Part shown: positions 1 to 11,119 of the stretch, piece by piece
Layout: the number at the start of each line of letters is the position of its first letter
Numbering within the stretch: the stretch's first letter is position 1
DNA from: Luteimonas terricola
Lineage (GTDB): Bacteria; Pseudomonadota; Gammaproteobacteria; Xanthomonadales; Xanthomonadaceae
Direction of reading: 5' to 3'
Length of the DNA: 64,000 nt
Assembly (NCBI RefSeq): GCF_004352845.1
Contig: NZ_SJRX01000001.1
Span: 868,001 to 932,000 of the forward strand
Position numbers and translations under genes: made by a program
The notes under the pieces: model-generated
What the model was told of the DNA's origin: nothing
Database searches by the model: none
The model's input: only the letters and a program-made list of their open reading frames with translations

Positions 1-851
1 TCGGCCTCTGCCAGCAGCGAGGCGCGCAGCGCCACCTGGGCCAGGTCGCCGGCGGCTGCAGGGTCGGCATCGAGCAGGACCGCACCGGCAGCAGGGTCGC
101 CCAGCTCGGCATAGGTCAGCGCCACCCGCTCGCGGATCCGGGGGCCCGCCAGGGCGTCTCCGGTGGCCAGCGCATCGAGCACCTCGCGCGCCTCGCCGCT
201 GCGGCCGGTGCGGTGCAGGTGGCGCACGCGCAGCAGGCCCATGACCGGGTCGTCCGGATGAAGCTCGCGCGCGACCGCGTCGATGCGTCCGAACAGGGCA
301 TCGTCGCCCAGGCCCAGCGCCAGCTGCCCCGCCGCCGACAGCGCCATGGGCTCGGTGGGCAGGGCGCCGCGCTCGAACAGCTGGCCCAGCACCCGCGCCG
401 ACAGTGCGGGATCGCGGCTGCCGGTGCCGAGGACGGCGAAGGCCGACAGCCAGCCGCGGGCGCCGCCGTCGCGCAGCAGGGCCTCGAGCCCACGCCGCGC
501 CGCGCGCTGCTTGCCGGTGCGCAGCGCCAGGGTGGCGTCCGCGGCCCGCATCGCGAGCGTTTCGGGTGCGCGCTTGCGCCACAGTTCCAGCGCCTCCTTC
601 AGCGCGCGGTCGTCGCGCCCCATCAGCGCGTAGCGGGTGGCGCGGGCGGCCAGCGCGGCATCGTCGGGCGCGGCCCGCGCGGCCTGCAGATACCAGTCGA
701 CCGCTTCGTCCAGGCGCCCGGCCGACACCGCGAACTCGGCCGCCATGGCCTCCTTCATGGGTCCGGCCGCGCCGGTTTCGCGCGCCATCGCCGGCGCGGC
801 CAGGATCGCCACGCACAGGGCGACCGCCAGCGGCACGGCGAACCGCAACAC
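1..851 (-). CDS. TPR-type secreted protein upstream of hemA (3' end off window)
   Basis: Tetratricopeptide-like helical repeat protein of unknown partner, read from about 851 towards and past position 1, so the C-terminus is missing. The frame is open from GTG at 851 (then TTG at 848) with no stop to the window edge. The N-terminus has a hydrophobic stretch ending in APAMA, a likely signal peptide, followed by Ala/Arg/Leu-rich paired helices typical of TPR proteins (for example around [20 protein letters not shown]). It is divergent from hemA, an arrangement I recall from xanthomonads. The start is uncertain because both candidates are non-ATG and the nearest GGAGG lies 13 nt upstream of the GTG. 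Confidence 0.7.
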   Translation of the reverse strand, partial: MLRFAVPLAVALCVAILAAPAMARETGAAGPMKEAMAAEFAVSAGRLDEAVDWYLQAARAAPDDAALAARATRYALMGRDDRALKEALELWRKRAPETLAMRAADATLALRTGKQRAARRGLEALLRDGGARGWLSAFAVLGTGSRDPALSARVLGQLFERGALPTEPMALSAAGQLALGLGDDALFGRIDAVARELHPDDPVMGLLRVRHLHRTGRSGEAREVLDALATGDALAGPRIRERVALTYAELGDPAAGAVLLDADPAAAGDLAQVALRASLLAEA

Positions 852-953
852 AGTATCCGGGCGCCCTCCAAGGGGCGTCCGGGACGCGCGGTGCCCGGGC
901 ACCGTAAAATGTCGCCGTGTCATGCCAGCACTTTATCGCAAGCACCTGAACCC

Positions 954-2241
954 ATGAGCCTCGTCGCCATCGGCCTCAACCACCAGACCGCGCCGGTTGA
1001 ACTGCGCGAACGGGTGGCCTTTGCCGACGACCGGCTGCAGCGCGCGCTGGCCGACCTGCGCGCCCTGCCCGGCGTGCGGGAAGTGGCGCTGCTGTCGACC
1101 TGCAACCGTACCGAGCTCTATGCGGTGGCCGATGACGACGGCCGCGCGCTGGTCAACTGGCTGGCCACGCATCCCGAGGATCCGATCGGCGACGCCGGCT
1201 CGCTGCAGGCCTACCTGTACCGCCATGCCGACGACGAGGCCGCGCGCCACCTGTTCCGGGTCGCCACCGGCCTGGACTCGATGGTGCTGGGCGAGCCGCA
1301 GATCCTGGGCCAGGTGAAGCAGGCCTGGTCGGCCGCGCGTGGCGCCGGCACGCTTGGCGGCCATCTCGACCGCCTGTTCCAGCACGCCTTCGTCACCGCC
1401 AAGCGCGCGCGCACCGAGACCCGCATCGGCAACAGCCCGGTGTCGATGGCCTCGATGGCGGTGCGCCTGGCGCAGGACAGCTTCGCGCGACCGGAGGATT
1501 CGGTCGCGCTGCTGGTCGGCGCCGGCGAGACCATCGAGCTGGCCGCGCGCCACCTGGCGGCGGCGAAGGTCAAGCGGTTGATGATCGCCAACCGCACCTA
1601 CCGCCACGCCGAGGAGCTCGCGCACCGCCACGGCGGCACCGCCCTGCCGCTGGAGGAGCTCCACCACCACCTGCACCTGGCCGACATCGTGCTCTCGGCC
1701 ACCGCCAGCCGCACGCCCGTGATCCGCCGCGCCCACGTCGAAGCCGCGCTGGCGGCGCGCCGCCAGCGGCCGATGCTGCTGCTCGACCTCGCCGTGCCGC
1801 GCGACATCGAGCCCGAAGTCGGCCAGGTGCGCGACGCCTACCTGTACTCCGTCGACGATCTCGAGCGCGCGGTCGAGGACAACCGCCGCAACCGCCGCGA
1901 GGCCGCCGACGCCGCCGAGTCGATCATCGACCTGCAGGTGGCCCACTACGCGCGCCAGCAGGCCACCGGTGCGCGCAGCGGCCCGATCAAGCGCCTGCGC
2001 GCCCACGGTGACGCGGTGCGCGCCGACGTGCTGGACCGCGCGCGCCAGCAGCTGGCATCCGGGCAGCCGCCCGAGGCCGTGCTGGAATTCCTGGCGCACA
2101 CCCTCACCAACCGCCTGCTGCACCCACCGACCGCGGCGCTGCGCGAAGCTGCGGCCAGCGGCGATGCCGGCATGCTCGACGCGGTCGCGCGCATGCTGCC
2201 GCCGGAGGAACCGACGCCCGCCGTCGCCCGGAACGACGACG

Positions 2242-2264
<23 letters not shown>
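954..2264 (+). CDS. hemA: Glutamyl-tRNA reductase
   Basis: First committed step of C5-pathway tetrapyrrole synthesis: NADPH-dependent reduction of glutamyl-tRNA(Glu) to glutamate-1-semialdehyde in the cytoplasm. The product has 436 residues, normal for the family. The N-terminus is the conserved [14 protein letters not shown], and the catalytic cysteine is Cys50 in STCNRTELY. The Rossmann segment ([13 protein letters not shown]) and the helical C-terminal dimerisation domain follow. I chose the ATG at 954 because it begins the conserved N-terminus, although the frame stays open far upstream. The stop overlaps prfA by 23 nt, so the two are translationally linked, the usual hemA–prfA order. Confidence 0.96.
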
Positions 2265-3330
<1,066 letters not shown>

Positions 3331-3349
3331 ACACACGGAGGAAGGCGTG

Positions 3350-4135
3350 ATGGCGAAGATCAAGGGCAAGGCCTACGCGCAGGAACTCGAGCAGCTGCAG
3401 CACGAGCTGGTCGCCATGGCGCGCTGGGCCCGGCACCGCGGCGAGCGCATCGTCATCGTGCTCGAAGGCCGCGACACCGCCGGCAAGGGCGGCACCGCCA
3501 AGGCCATCACCGAGCACCTCGACACCCGCCAGTACCGCGTGGCCGCGTTGCCCAAGCCCAGCGAGGCCGAACAGGGGCAGTGGTACTTCCAGCGCTACGT
3601 CCCGCACCTGCCGACCGCGGGCGAGATCGTGCTGTTCGACCGCAGCTGGTACAACCGCGCCGGCGTGGAGCAGGTCATGGGCTTCGCCACCGACGCCCAG
3701 GTCGAGGCCTTCCTGAAGCAGGCACCGGTGTTCGAGAAGCTGCTGGTCGACGACGGCATCCATCTGTTCAAGTACTGGCTGTGCTGCAACCAGGAGCAGC
3801 AGGAGGAGCGCTTCGCCGAGCGCCGCGAGGATCCGCTGAAGGCCTGGAAACTGTCGCCGATCGACCGCGAGGCGCGGCTGCGCTACGACGACTACACCCG
3901 CGCCCGCGAGGCCATGCTCGAGGCCACCCATACGGCGCACGCGCCCTGGACGCTGGTCGATTACAACCACCAGAAGTCGGGGCGGCTGACGCTGATCCGG
4001 GACCTGCTCGACCGGCTGCCCGACGTGGCGGTGCCGGCGGTCCACCCGGAGTTCCCGCCGCTGCCGGGCAAGCCGCTCAGGGAGCGCTACGGCGCGCTGG
4101 AGCCGATCCCGCGCTACGCCATCGACAACGACTGA
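3350..4135 (+). CDS. ppk2: Polyphosphate kinase 2
   Basis: PPK2-family enzyme that transfers phosphate between polyphosphate and nucleotides (family knowledge; preferred direction and nucleotide cannot be read from sequence). About 261 residues, one domain. The Walker A-like loop is GRDTAGKGGT, and the family block LFDRSWYNRAGVE follows the lid region. A GGAGG at 3337–3341 lies 8 nt before this ATG, which I prefer to the GTG at 3347. It stands alone, 19 nt after prfA, and is convergent with the TlpA-like gene. Confidence 0.9.
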   Translation: MAKIKGKAYAQELEQLQHELVAMARWARHRGERIVIVLEGRDTAGKGGTAKAITEHLDTRQYRVAALPKPSEAEQGQWYFQRYVPHLPTAGEIVLFDRSWYNRAGVEQVMGFATDAQVEAFLKQAPVFEKLLVDDGIHLFKYWLCCNQEQQEERFAERREDPLKAWKLSPIDREARLRYDDYTRAREAMLEATHTAHAPWTLVDYNHQKSGRLTLIRDLLDRLPDVAVPAVHPEFPPLPGKPLRERYGALEPIPRYAIDND

Positions 4136-4153
4136 GCGCGCAGCCGGCGTCGC

Positions 4154-4783
4154 TCAGCCAGGCTGCCCCGGCGCGGGTCCGCCGGCGGCCTCGATGGCCT
4201 GTTCCAGCTCGGCCGCGGTGACCGGACCGAGGAAGGTCTTCACCAGGCGCCCGTCGGGCGCGACCAGGCAGGTCAGCGGCAGCCCGCGCGGGGTCGGAAA
4301 ATCGCGCGGCGGGTCGTAAACATCGACAATGGCCACCGGATAGACCACCGGGCGCGTCTCCAGGAACATGCGCAGCGTCTCGGGGTCGGTGTCCTCGTAG
4401 GCCAGGCCGATGACCTCCACGTGCTCGCGCATGGCGTCGAGCGCGGACAGTTCCGGCATCTCCTTCAGGCACGGCGCGCACCAGGTCGCCCAGAAGTTCA
4501 CCACCACCCAGCGGCCCCGGCGTTCGGCCAGGTCGTAACTGGCCCCGTCGAGGGTCGTCACCACCAGGCCGGGAAACTCGGCGCCCCCCTGGGCGGCGGC
4601 CGCTGCCGGCGATGCGGGCAACGTCGTCGCCGTCCCCGCATCGCCACCTGCAGCGTCTGCGCCAGCCTCCGGCGTCGTGGCGGGTGCGGGCGATGCCGGC
4701 GACTGCGCGTCCTCCCGCTGGCAGGCGGCAAGGAGCAACAAGGCAAGGCAGGCGACAAGGGCGTGGCGAAAATGCATGTTCAT
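4154..4783 (-). CDS. TlpA-like thiol:disulfide lipoprotein
   Basis: Thioredoxin-fold protein anchored in the envelope, probably reducing periplasmic disulfides (partner unknown). It has 209 residues: a lipoprotein signal with lipobox LAAC (Cys21), an Ala/Pro/Gly-rich linker to about residue 65, then the thioredoxin/AhpC-TSA domain with the redox motif WCAPC in NFWATWCAPCLKEMPEL and the cis-proline region near TPRGLPLTCLV. Its ATG overlaps the stop of the upstream YihY gene in an ATGA junction (4783–4780), which fixes the start and shows a two-gene operon. Confidence 0.88.
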   Translation of the reverse strand: MNMHFRHALVACLALLLLAACQREDAQSPASPAPATTPEAGADAAGGDAGTATTLPASPAAAAAQGGAEFPGLVVTTLDGASYDLAERRGRWVVVNFWATWCAPCLKEMPELSALDAMREHVEVIGLAYEDTDPETLRMFLETRPVVYPVAIVDVYDPPRDFPTPRGLPLTCLVAPDGRLVKTFLGPVTAAELEQAIEAAGGPAPGQPG

Positions 4784-6048
4784 TCCCCGGGTGGGTCGAG
4801 GCAGTCGCCGACGCGGCGACGGAGCAGGTCGCGCAGCGGCAGGCGCAGCTGGTCGATGGTGGCGATCACCGCGGCGCCGCGGGCGTCGTCGGCACCGGGC
4901 AGGTGCGCCTCGGCGATCGGGATGCGCAGCTGGCCGGCCTCGTAGAGTTCGGCCAGGCTCAGGGTATCGAGGTCGCGGGCGAGCAGCCATTCGCCGGTCT
5001 CGACCCGGCGCACCACGCTGATCGACGCCAACTGGGCCAGCGTCTCCTGCACGAGCGCATCGGTGAGCACGGGCTCGCAGTCCAGGATCTCTTCGCTGTG
5101 CAGGCCGCGGCCCTCGCTGCGAGCCTCGCGCAAGCGCGCCAGCAGGCGCAGCATCGCGTAGATCTCGTAGCCCTGCGGCAGCCGCAGGTGCGCAGGCTGG
5201 TAGCGGAAGGCCGACACGGACGACGCGAACGAGGCACCCAGCAGGATGCTCACCCAGCCGAAGTACAGCCACAGCAGGAAGATCGGCACGAAGGCCACCG
5301 CGCCGTAGATGTGCTGGTAGGCGTTGAAGCTGCCGAGGTAGATGCCGATCAGCCGGCGGCCGATCTCCAGCAGCACCACCGCCACCACGGCGCCGGCGAA
5401 GGCGTGCCGCCAATGCACCGTGCGGTGCGGCACCACGCGGTAGATCAGGGCGAAGGCCAGCAGTTCGATCACCACCGGCGCGGCGTCCAGCATCGCCGAC
5501 TGCAGCCACTGCCCGGCGCCGGTCCGGAACATCTCCAGCGCGAAGATCCGCCCCAGCACGGAGAGGCTGGCCGCGGCCACCAGCGCGCCCAGCGTGAGCA
5601 CGGTCCAGTACACCAGGAAGCGTGAGAGCTGCGGCCGCGCGGTGTGCACCCGCCAGATGCGGTTGAAGGCGGATTCGATCCCGAACAGCGTGACCAGCAC
5701 CGAGGCCACCAGCGCGATCACGCCCACCGCGGTGAGCTTGCCGGTGTTGCCCGAGACCGACAGCAGCCAGTCGCGCACGCCCTGCGCCGAGCTGGGCACG
5801 AAGTTGGCGAAGATGAACTCGCTGAGCAGGTCGCGCCATTCCTCGAACACGGGGAATGCCGAGAGCACGCCGAACACCACCATCGTCAGCGGCACCAGGG
5901 CGAAGGTGGTGGTGAACGACAGCGCGCCGGCGGCCTCGAACAGGCGGTCGTCGAGGAAACGCCGCCACAGGAAGCGCGCGAACGTCACGGCGCGCGCGCG
6001 ATCACGCAGGCGCTCGCCCCAGCGGTTGAGCGAATCCAGTGGCTCCAT
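4780..6048 (-). CDS. yihY: YihY/BrkB-family inner-membrane protein
   Basis: Polytopic inner-membrane protein of the YihY (formerly 'RNase BN') family; its transport role is not established. 422 residues: the N-terminal part has about six hydrophobic segments between residues 30 and 280 (for example LTAVGVIALVASVLVTLFGI), with the family-typical GALSFTTTFALVPL and FVPIFLLWLYFGW. A soluble C-terminal extension of about 130 residues looks winged-helix-like (LTDALVQETLAQLASISVVR) and is absent from the shorter E. coli protein. I start at MEPLDSLNRW because the upstream open frame is basic and non-conserved in character. Confidence 0.88.
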   Translation of the reverse strand: MEPLDSLNRWGERLRDRARAVTFARFLWRRFLDDRLFEAAGALSFTTTFALVPLTMVVFGVLSAFPVFEEWRDLLSEFIFANFVPSSAQGVRDWLLSVSGNTGKLTAVGVIALVASVLVTLFGIESAFNRIWRVHTARPQLSRFLVYWTVLTLGALVAAASLSVLGRIFALEMFRTGAGQWLQSAMLDAAPVVIELLAFALIYRVVPHRTVHWRHAFAGAVVAVVLLEIGRRLIGIYLGSFNAYQHIYGAVAFVPIFLLWLYFGWVSILLGASFASSVSAFRYQPAHLRLPQGYEIYAMLRLLARLREARSEGRGLHSEEILDCEPVLTDALVQETLAQLASISVVRRVETGEWLLARDLDTLSLAELYEAGQLRIPIAEAHLPGADDARGAAVIATIDQLRLPLRDLLRRRVGDCLDPPGE

Positions 6049-6062
6049 CGTCGCGAGGTTAA

Positions 6063-6715
<653 letters not shown>

Positions 6716-6716
<1 letters not shown>

Positions 6717-7078
6717 TGGCCCTGGCCGCATCCCAACGCGTGCTGGCGGTCCTGCTGCTGGCGCTGGCGGCGCTGTTCGCGGCCTGGTTCGCGGGCGATG
6801 CGCGCTACCTGCAGGCGCTGGCGGTGTTCGCCCTGCCGCCGCTGCTGCTCGCCCTCGGCGTACTCGCACGCCGGCCCACGGCTCCGTTCTGGGCCGGGGT
6901 GCTCGCGCTGGCCTGGTTCTGCCACGGCGTGATGCTGGCCTGGGAGCGCGCCGATGGCCGCGGCTTCGCACTGGGTGAAGTGGCATTGGCGCTGGGCATC
7001 ATCTGCGCTTCGTGCTGGCCGGGGCTGCGTGGCCGCTTCGGTGGGCGACGCGAAGGGCAAGGGCGCGCGAAAGACTAG
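6716..7078 (+). CDS. DUF2069 small membrane protein
   Basis: Small inner-membrane protein of 120 residues with four hydrophobic helices (about residues 8–25, 32–47, 56–74 and 86–101) and a basic C-terminal tail. Its size and its position just behind wrbA match the DUF2069 proteins I recall from xanthomonads; no function is known. The ATG overlaps the wrbA stop by one base, so it is surely in that operon. The family call rests on recall, the membrane topology on the sequence. Confidence 0.75.
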
Positions 7079-7136
7079 AATGCGCATTCGGCCCGCGCAC
7101 CGCGCAGGCCTCGGCCGGGCATTCGAGGAACACGCG

Positions 7137-7622
7137 ATGGAAGAACTGCTGATCGTCACCACCGGCGGCACGATCGACAAGGTCTACTTCGACGACAAGT
7201 CGGATTTCCAGGTGGGCGAACCGCAGATCGGGCGCATCCTCGAGGAGCTCGGGGTCGCCTTCCGCTTCCGCGTGATCCCGATCATCCGCAAGGATTCGCT
7301 GCATATCGACGACGCCGACCGCGAACTGCTGCGCGCCACCATCGCCGCCCAGCAGGCGCGCCACGTGCTGGTCACCCACGGCACCGACACCATGGTCGAG
7401 ACCGCGAAAGCGCTGTCATCGCTCGACGACCGCACCATCGTGCTCACCGGCGCGCTCAACCCGGCGCGCTTCCGCGGCTCGGACGCGGAGTTCAACATCG
7501 GCACCGCGGTGGGCGCCGTGCAGTCGCTGCCGGCTGGCGTCTACATCGCCATGAACGGGCGCATCTGGGACCCGCTCAGCGTCCGCAAGAACGTCGCCGC
7601 GAACCGCTTCGAGCCCGCCTGA
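7137..7622 (+). CDS. Single-domain asparaginase-like protein
   Basis: Protein of 161 residues covering only the N-terminal, catalytic-loop domain of the L-asparaginase/glutaminase fold. Both catalytic threonine motifs are present: TTGGTID close to the N-terminus and HGTDTMVETA near residue 80, followed by the TIVLTGALNPAR strand. Full asparaginases are about 330 residues with a second domain that completes the active site. That domain is absent and the gene ends in a proper stop before a terminator hairpin, so it is a compact family member rather than an obvious truncation. Whether it is an amidohydrolase is unknown. Confidence 0.8.
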   Translation: MEELLIVTTGGTIDKVYFDDKSDFQVGEPQIGRILEELGVAFRFRVIPIIRKDSLHIDDADRELLRATIAAQQARHVLVTHGTDTMVETAKALSSLDDRTIVLTGALNPARFRGSDAEFNIGTAVGAVQSLPAGVYIAMNGRIWDPLSVRKNVAANRFEPA

Positions 7623-7667
7623 CGCGCACGGCGTCCCGCCCCGCCTTCCCGCACCCGCCCACATGGA

Positions 7668-7697
7668 AGCCCCTCCCCCGCAAGCGTGGGAGGGGCT
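7668..7697. terminator. Bidirectional hairpin between convergent genes
   Basis: Perfect 10-bp inverted repeat, AGCCCCTCCC at 7668–7677 and GGGAGGGGCT at 7688–7697, with a 10-nt loop. It lies between the 3' ends of the asparaginase-like gene (+) and the S8 protease (−), so it can serve both. There is no clear U tract, so this is a hairpin in terminator position rather than a proven intrinsic terminator. Confidence 0.55.
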
Positions 7698-7734
7698 CGG
7701 CTGCCTACTCACGGCTGCCGGTACGCGTCTGCGA

Positions 7735-9780
7735 TCAGTACGTCCCCACCAGCGACACGCCCGAGTACGCGCTGTATCCGCGCACGAGGACATGCCAGGT
7801 GCCCGCGGCCGGGCTGTTGATGGTGCAGGTCTCGTTGTTGCCGGTCAGGTAGGGACGGCAGGTGTACGCCGTGGTGGTCGGTGCCGATCCGTGGCGCAGG
7901 TACAGGTCGGCGTCGCCGGTCCCGCCGGACATCTGCAGGCGCAGCTGGCTGCGGCCAGTCGGCACCTGGATGGTGTAGCGGCGCTCGCTGGACGCCGCGC
8001 CCGACAGGCCGGTGACCGGCACGCCGTTCTGCAGCTGGTCGCCGCCTCCACCGGCGACAGTGTAGCTGCCGGTCAGCGTGAGGCCCGAGAACGCCGAGTA
8101 GCCACGCACCATCACGTGCCAGGTCCCGGCCTGCGGATTGGTGAAGCTGCAGCTCTCGGCATTGCCCGCGCGATAGGGCCGGCAGTCGTAGGTCGACGTG
8201 GTCGGCTGCGAGCCGCGGCGCACGTAGAGGTCGGCATCGCCGGAACCGCCGCTGGTGGCGATGGTGAGGTTGGTGGCGCCCGACGGGACCGTGATCGTCC
8301 AGTACCGGGCGCTTTCGCTGGCACCCGAGACGCCGGTCACGGGCGTGCCGTTCTGCAGCTCGTCGCCACCGGGATCGCCCGGATCGCCACCACCGGCCGC
8401 CGCATCCACCGCGGCCTTGGCATTGACGATGCCCGCCCCGATCGGCTGGGAAGGCGTCGACGGGAAGGCGCGCGCCGTGCTCTTGATCAGCGCCTCGACC
8501 TGGGCCGGTGTCTTGACCGGATTGGACACCGACTGGATCAGGGCAACGACGCCGGCCACGTGAGGCGCCGCCATCGAGGTGCCGCTGTAGCTGGCATAAC
8601 TCTCGCTGCCCGGACCCTGGGTGCCGGTATTGAGGGTGGAGTAGATGTTCGAGCCCGGGGCCGCGATGTCGACGATGGCGCCGTAGTTGGAGAAGCTCGA
8701 GCGCGCGCCGGTGCTGGTGATCGAACCCACGGCGATGACGTTGCTGCAGTTCGCCGGCGAGAAGCCCGAGGTATCGGCATTGCTGTTGCCGGCCGCGATG
8801 ACAAGGGTCGAGCCGCGGCCGACCGCGCCGTTGATCGCGCTCTGCATGGCGCTGCCGCAGCTTCCCGACCCGCCCAGGCTGAGATTGATGGCCTCGGCCG
8901 GGTTGGCGTTGGCGGGCACGCCGCTGACCGAACCGCCCGACGCCCAGATCACGGCGTCCGCGATGTCGGAGTCGTAGCCGCCGCCACGGCCGAGCACGCG
9001 CACCGGGACGATCTTTGCGCCATAGGCGGTACCGGCCACGCCCTTCGCGTTGTTGGTCACCGCGGCCACGGTGCCGGCGACATGGGTGCCGTGCCAGCTC
9101 GAGGCGTAGCCGCCGTAGTAATCGCCCGGGTCGCTGGGATCGCTGTCGCGCCCGTCACCGTCGCCGCCCACCGATGCGGTGGAAATGAAGTCGTAACCCG
9201 GCAGCACGTTGGCGTTGAGGTCGCTGTGGTTGGTGATGCCGGTGTCGAGCACCGCGACCACGGTGCCGGAGCCACTGGTGGTGTCCCAGGCCTCGGTCGC
9301 GCGGATGCCGCCGGCACCGGTGCCATAGCCCCACTGCTGCCCGAAGTGGGTGTCGTTGGGGGTCAGGACGAGCCTGTTGAGCTTGTCGACCTCGACATAT
9401 TCCACGTTCGGGTTGGCCGCGATCTGGCGCATCAGGCTCTCGGCCTCCACGCGGTCGAGCTTGCGGCTGGTGGAGATGACCTCGGCGCCCACCGCCATGC
9501 GGCGCTCGTGGCGCAGCGCCAACGGCGCCCCGCGCACGCCGGCCGGGACGACGCCGGCGGCCGCCCTGAGGGCGGCATCGCGCTCTTTCGCGCTCGCCTG
9601 CTCGGGGCTGCCACCGACATACTTGATGATGAAGCGGTCGTGCTGTTCGGACGCCTGCAGGCCGCTGAGGTTGATGCGGTCGGCCGCGAATGCCGGTGCG
9701 ACAGCGAGGGAAGACAGGGCCACGGTGGTGGCAAGCGCAAGCGCGTGCATGCGCGCCCGGCGGAGCTTTGCGTCGGTCAT
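7735..9780 (-). CDS. Secreted subtilisin-like (S8) protease with two PPC domains
   Basis: Extracellular serine protease, 681 residues. Order: signal peptide (1–33, ending APAFA), a propeptide-like region (about 48–135, FIIKYVGGS...), catalytic S8 domain (about 145–445) and two C-terminal pre-peptidase (PPC) domains (about 460–570 and 580–681). The triad is Asp179 (AVLDTGI), His230 (HGTHVAGT) and Ser402 (SGTSMAAPHVAG), with Asn332 as oxyanion residue (AAGN). The PPC copies share GDADLYxRxGSxPTT and GTWHVxVRGYSA and are tandem duplicates. The start ATG at 9780 precedes the signal peptide; the frame is open upstream but that part does not look coding. Likely secreted by the Sec/type II route, as in related degradative bacteria (inference). 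Confidence 0.93.
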   Translation of the reverse strand: MTDAKLRRARMHALALATTVALSSLAVAPAFAADRINLSGLQASEQHDRFIIKYVGGSPEQASAKERDAALRAAAGVVPAGVRGAPLALRHERRMAVGAEVISTSRKLDRVEAESLMRQIAANPNVEYVEVDKLNRLVLTPNDTHFGQQWGYGTGAGGIRATEAWDTTSGSGTVVAVLDTGITNHSDLNANVLPGYDFISTASVGGDGDGRDSDPSDPGDYYGGYASSWHGTHVAGTVAAVTNNAKGVAGTAYGAKIVPVRVLGRGGGYDSDIADAVIWASGGSVSGVPANANPAEAINLSLGGSGSCGSAMQSAINGAVGRGSTLVIAAGNSNADTSGFSPANCSNVIAVGSITSTGARSSFSNYGAIVDIAAPGSNIYSTLNTGTQGPGSESYASYSGTSMAAPHVAGVVALIQSVSNPVKTPAQVEALIKSTARAFPSTPSQPIGAGIVNAKAAVDAAAGGGDPGDPGGDELQNGTPVTGVSGASESARYWTITVPSGATNLTIATSGGSGDADLYVRRGSQPTTSTYDCRPYRAGNAESCSFTNPQAGTWHVMVRGYSAFSGLTLTGSYTVAGGGGDQLQNGVPVTGLSGAASSERRYTIQVPTGRSQLRLQMSGGTGDADLYLRHGSAPTTTAYTCRPYLTGNNETCTINSPAAGTWHVLVRGYSAYSGVSLVGTY

Positions 9781-10043
9781 GTGTGGAGTTCCCGGAACGG
9801 ATGGAATGCCGCGCGGGGCGGCGAAGCGCCGGTGGCCGCCGCTCCGGGATCCCTCCCCGTTCCTGGCATCCGCCGACATGGGCGGACTGACATTTTTTGT
9901 CCGCAAAGTGACGCTAAGCGACAGCTTCGCAGCCATGCAAGCGGGAACTGGATGCAGTTGGCAGCGCAAGACGTGCGCTTAGTCACGATTCAGACAATTG
10001 CCTGTCGAAACAGGAACGATGGGCCTTGCGCCCACCGCCGGGG
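9781..10043. other. Intergenic region upstream of the S8 protease
   Basis: 263 bp between the protease start and the sufT stop, holding the protease promoter by position. It is visibly less GC-rich than the genes, with an A/T run at 9892–9898. A 5-bp stem with a UUCG loop on the minus strand (CCTGT/ACAGG, 10001–10014) could mark the end of the sufT transcript. I cannot assign −35/−10 boxes with confidence. Confidence 0.4.
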
Positions 10044-10595
10044 TCAGAACATTCCGGTTTCCAGACGCGCGGCCTCGGACATCATGTGCCGCGTCCACGG
10101 CGGGTCGAACACCAGCTCGACGTCGGCTTCGACCACGGTCGGGATCATCTCGATCTTGCTGCGCACGTCGTCGACCAGGATGTCGCCCATGCCGCAGCCG
10201 GGGGCGGTCAGGGTCATGCGCACCTCGACCAGGCGCTGGCCGTCGTCGCGATGGGTGACGTTGGCCTCGTAGACCAGGCCGAGGTCGACGATGTTGATCG
10301 GGATCTCGGGGTCGAAGCAGGTGCGCATCTGCGACCACACCAGCCGCTCCACCGCGGCGTCGTCGGCGCCTTCGTCGAGCTCGAGCGCTTGCGGCGGCTC
10401 CTTGCCGATGGCGTCCGCATCCCGGCCGGCGATCCGGAACAGGTTGCCCTCGATGAACACCGTGAAGCTGCCGCCCAGCGCCTGGGTGATGTAGCCGATG
10501 CTGCCCGCCGGCAGGGTCACCTCGTCGCCCTGCGGCACCAGCACCGCGGCGCAGTCGCGTTCCAGGCGGACGGGTTCACTGTTTCGGGAATACAT
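10044..10595 (-). CDS. sufT: Fe-S assembly protein SufT (DUF59/MIP18)
   Basis: Protein of 183 residues of the SufT type: an N-terminal small beta domain (about 1–75) and a DUF59/MIP18 domain (about 85–175) with the conserved Cys motif TCFDPEIPINIVDLGLVY and TAPGCGMGDILVDDV. SufT proteins assist iron–sulfur cluster maturation or delivery, mechanism not settled. No other suf genes are in the window, so it stands apart from the suf operon here. The start ATG at 10595 is preceded by a run of divergent promoter sequence shared with the next gene. Confidence 0.88.
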   Translation of the reverse strand: MYSRNSEPVRLERDCAAVLVPQGDEVTLPAGSIGYITQALGGSFTVFIEGNLFRIAGRDADAIGKEPPQALELDEGADDAAVERLVWSQMRTCFDPEIPINIVDLGLVYEANVTHRDDGQRLVEVRMTLTAPGCGMGDILVDDVRSKIEMIPTVVEADVELVFDPPWTRHMMSEAARLETGMF

Positions 10596-10683
10596 GGCGT
10601 GGTCACGGCGCGTCGATGCAAGTGCGCCATTCTACCGCCCACCGGGGCGCTATCCTGTACCGCCACGAACGGTGCTGCGTTCC

Positions 10684-11091
10684 ATGCCCCCATTCCGATT
10701 CCGGCCCTCGACGGCGCTGGCACTGGCGCTCGCCGGAAGCATCGGCATCGCCGCCGCATGGATCCTCGTGGCCCAGGCGACCCGCGGCCAGGGCAGCTGG
10801 ATGGCGGTGGTCGCCGCGCTGGACGCGGCGCTGTTGCTGCGCATGGGCGGGTTCCGCCCGGGCGTTGCGCGCGCGGCCTGCGGGGTCCTGGCCACGGCGC
10901 TCGCCATCGCGCTGGCGAACTGGGGCATCGCCGCCAACGAGGTCGGCCGCATGCTCGGCCTGGCGCCCTGGGCATCGATGGGCAAGCTCGGCGTCGAACA
11001 CGCATGGCTGCTGGTACGCCTTGCCAACGACGCCATCGACCTCGCATGGCTGGCGGCCGGGCTGGTCGTGGCCGCGGTCTGCAGCCGCTGA
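10684..11091 (+). CDS. Small hypothetical membrane protein
   Basis: 135 residues, not recognised. Four hydrophobic stretches are visible (about 10–28, 38–52, 62–80 and 112–133), with a basic N-terminus MPPFRFRPS, so it is probably an inner-membrane protein. It is transcribed divergently from sufT and ends 28 nt before the convergent pntB stop. I see no cysteine pairs, charged membrane residues or motifs that suggest a function. The start could be slightly upstream at a CTG/GTG, but the ATG fits the hydrophobic pattern. Confidence 0.65.
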   Translation: MPPFRFRPSTALALALAGSIGIAAAWILVAQATRGQGSWMAVVAALDAALLLRMGGFRPGVARAACGVLATALAIALANWGIAANEVGRMLGLAPWASMGKLGVEHAWLLVRLANDAIDLAWLAAGLVVAAVCSR

Positions 11092-11119
11092 ATGGCTCCC
11101 GTGCGACGTGTACGGCGGC

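Noticed and set aside
7663-10272. 870-codon plus-strand frame across the S8 protease and sufT
   Set aside because: Antisense to a protease with a complete catalytic triad and signal peptide; biased composition, no recognisable domain.
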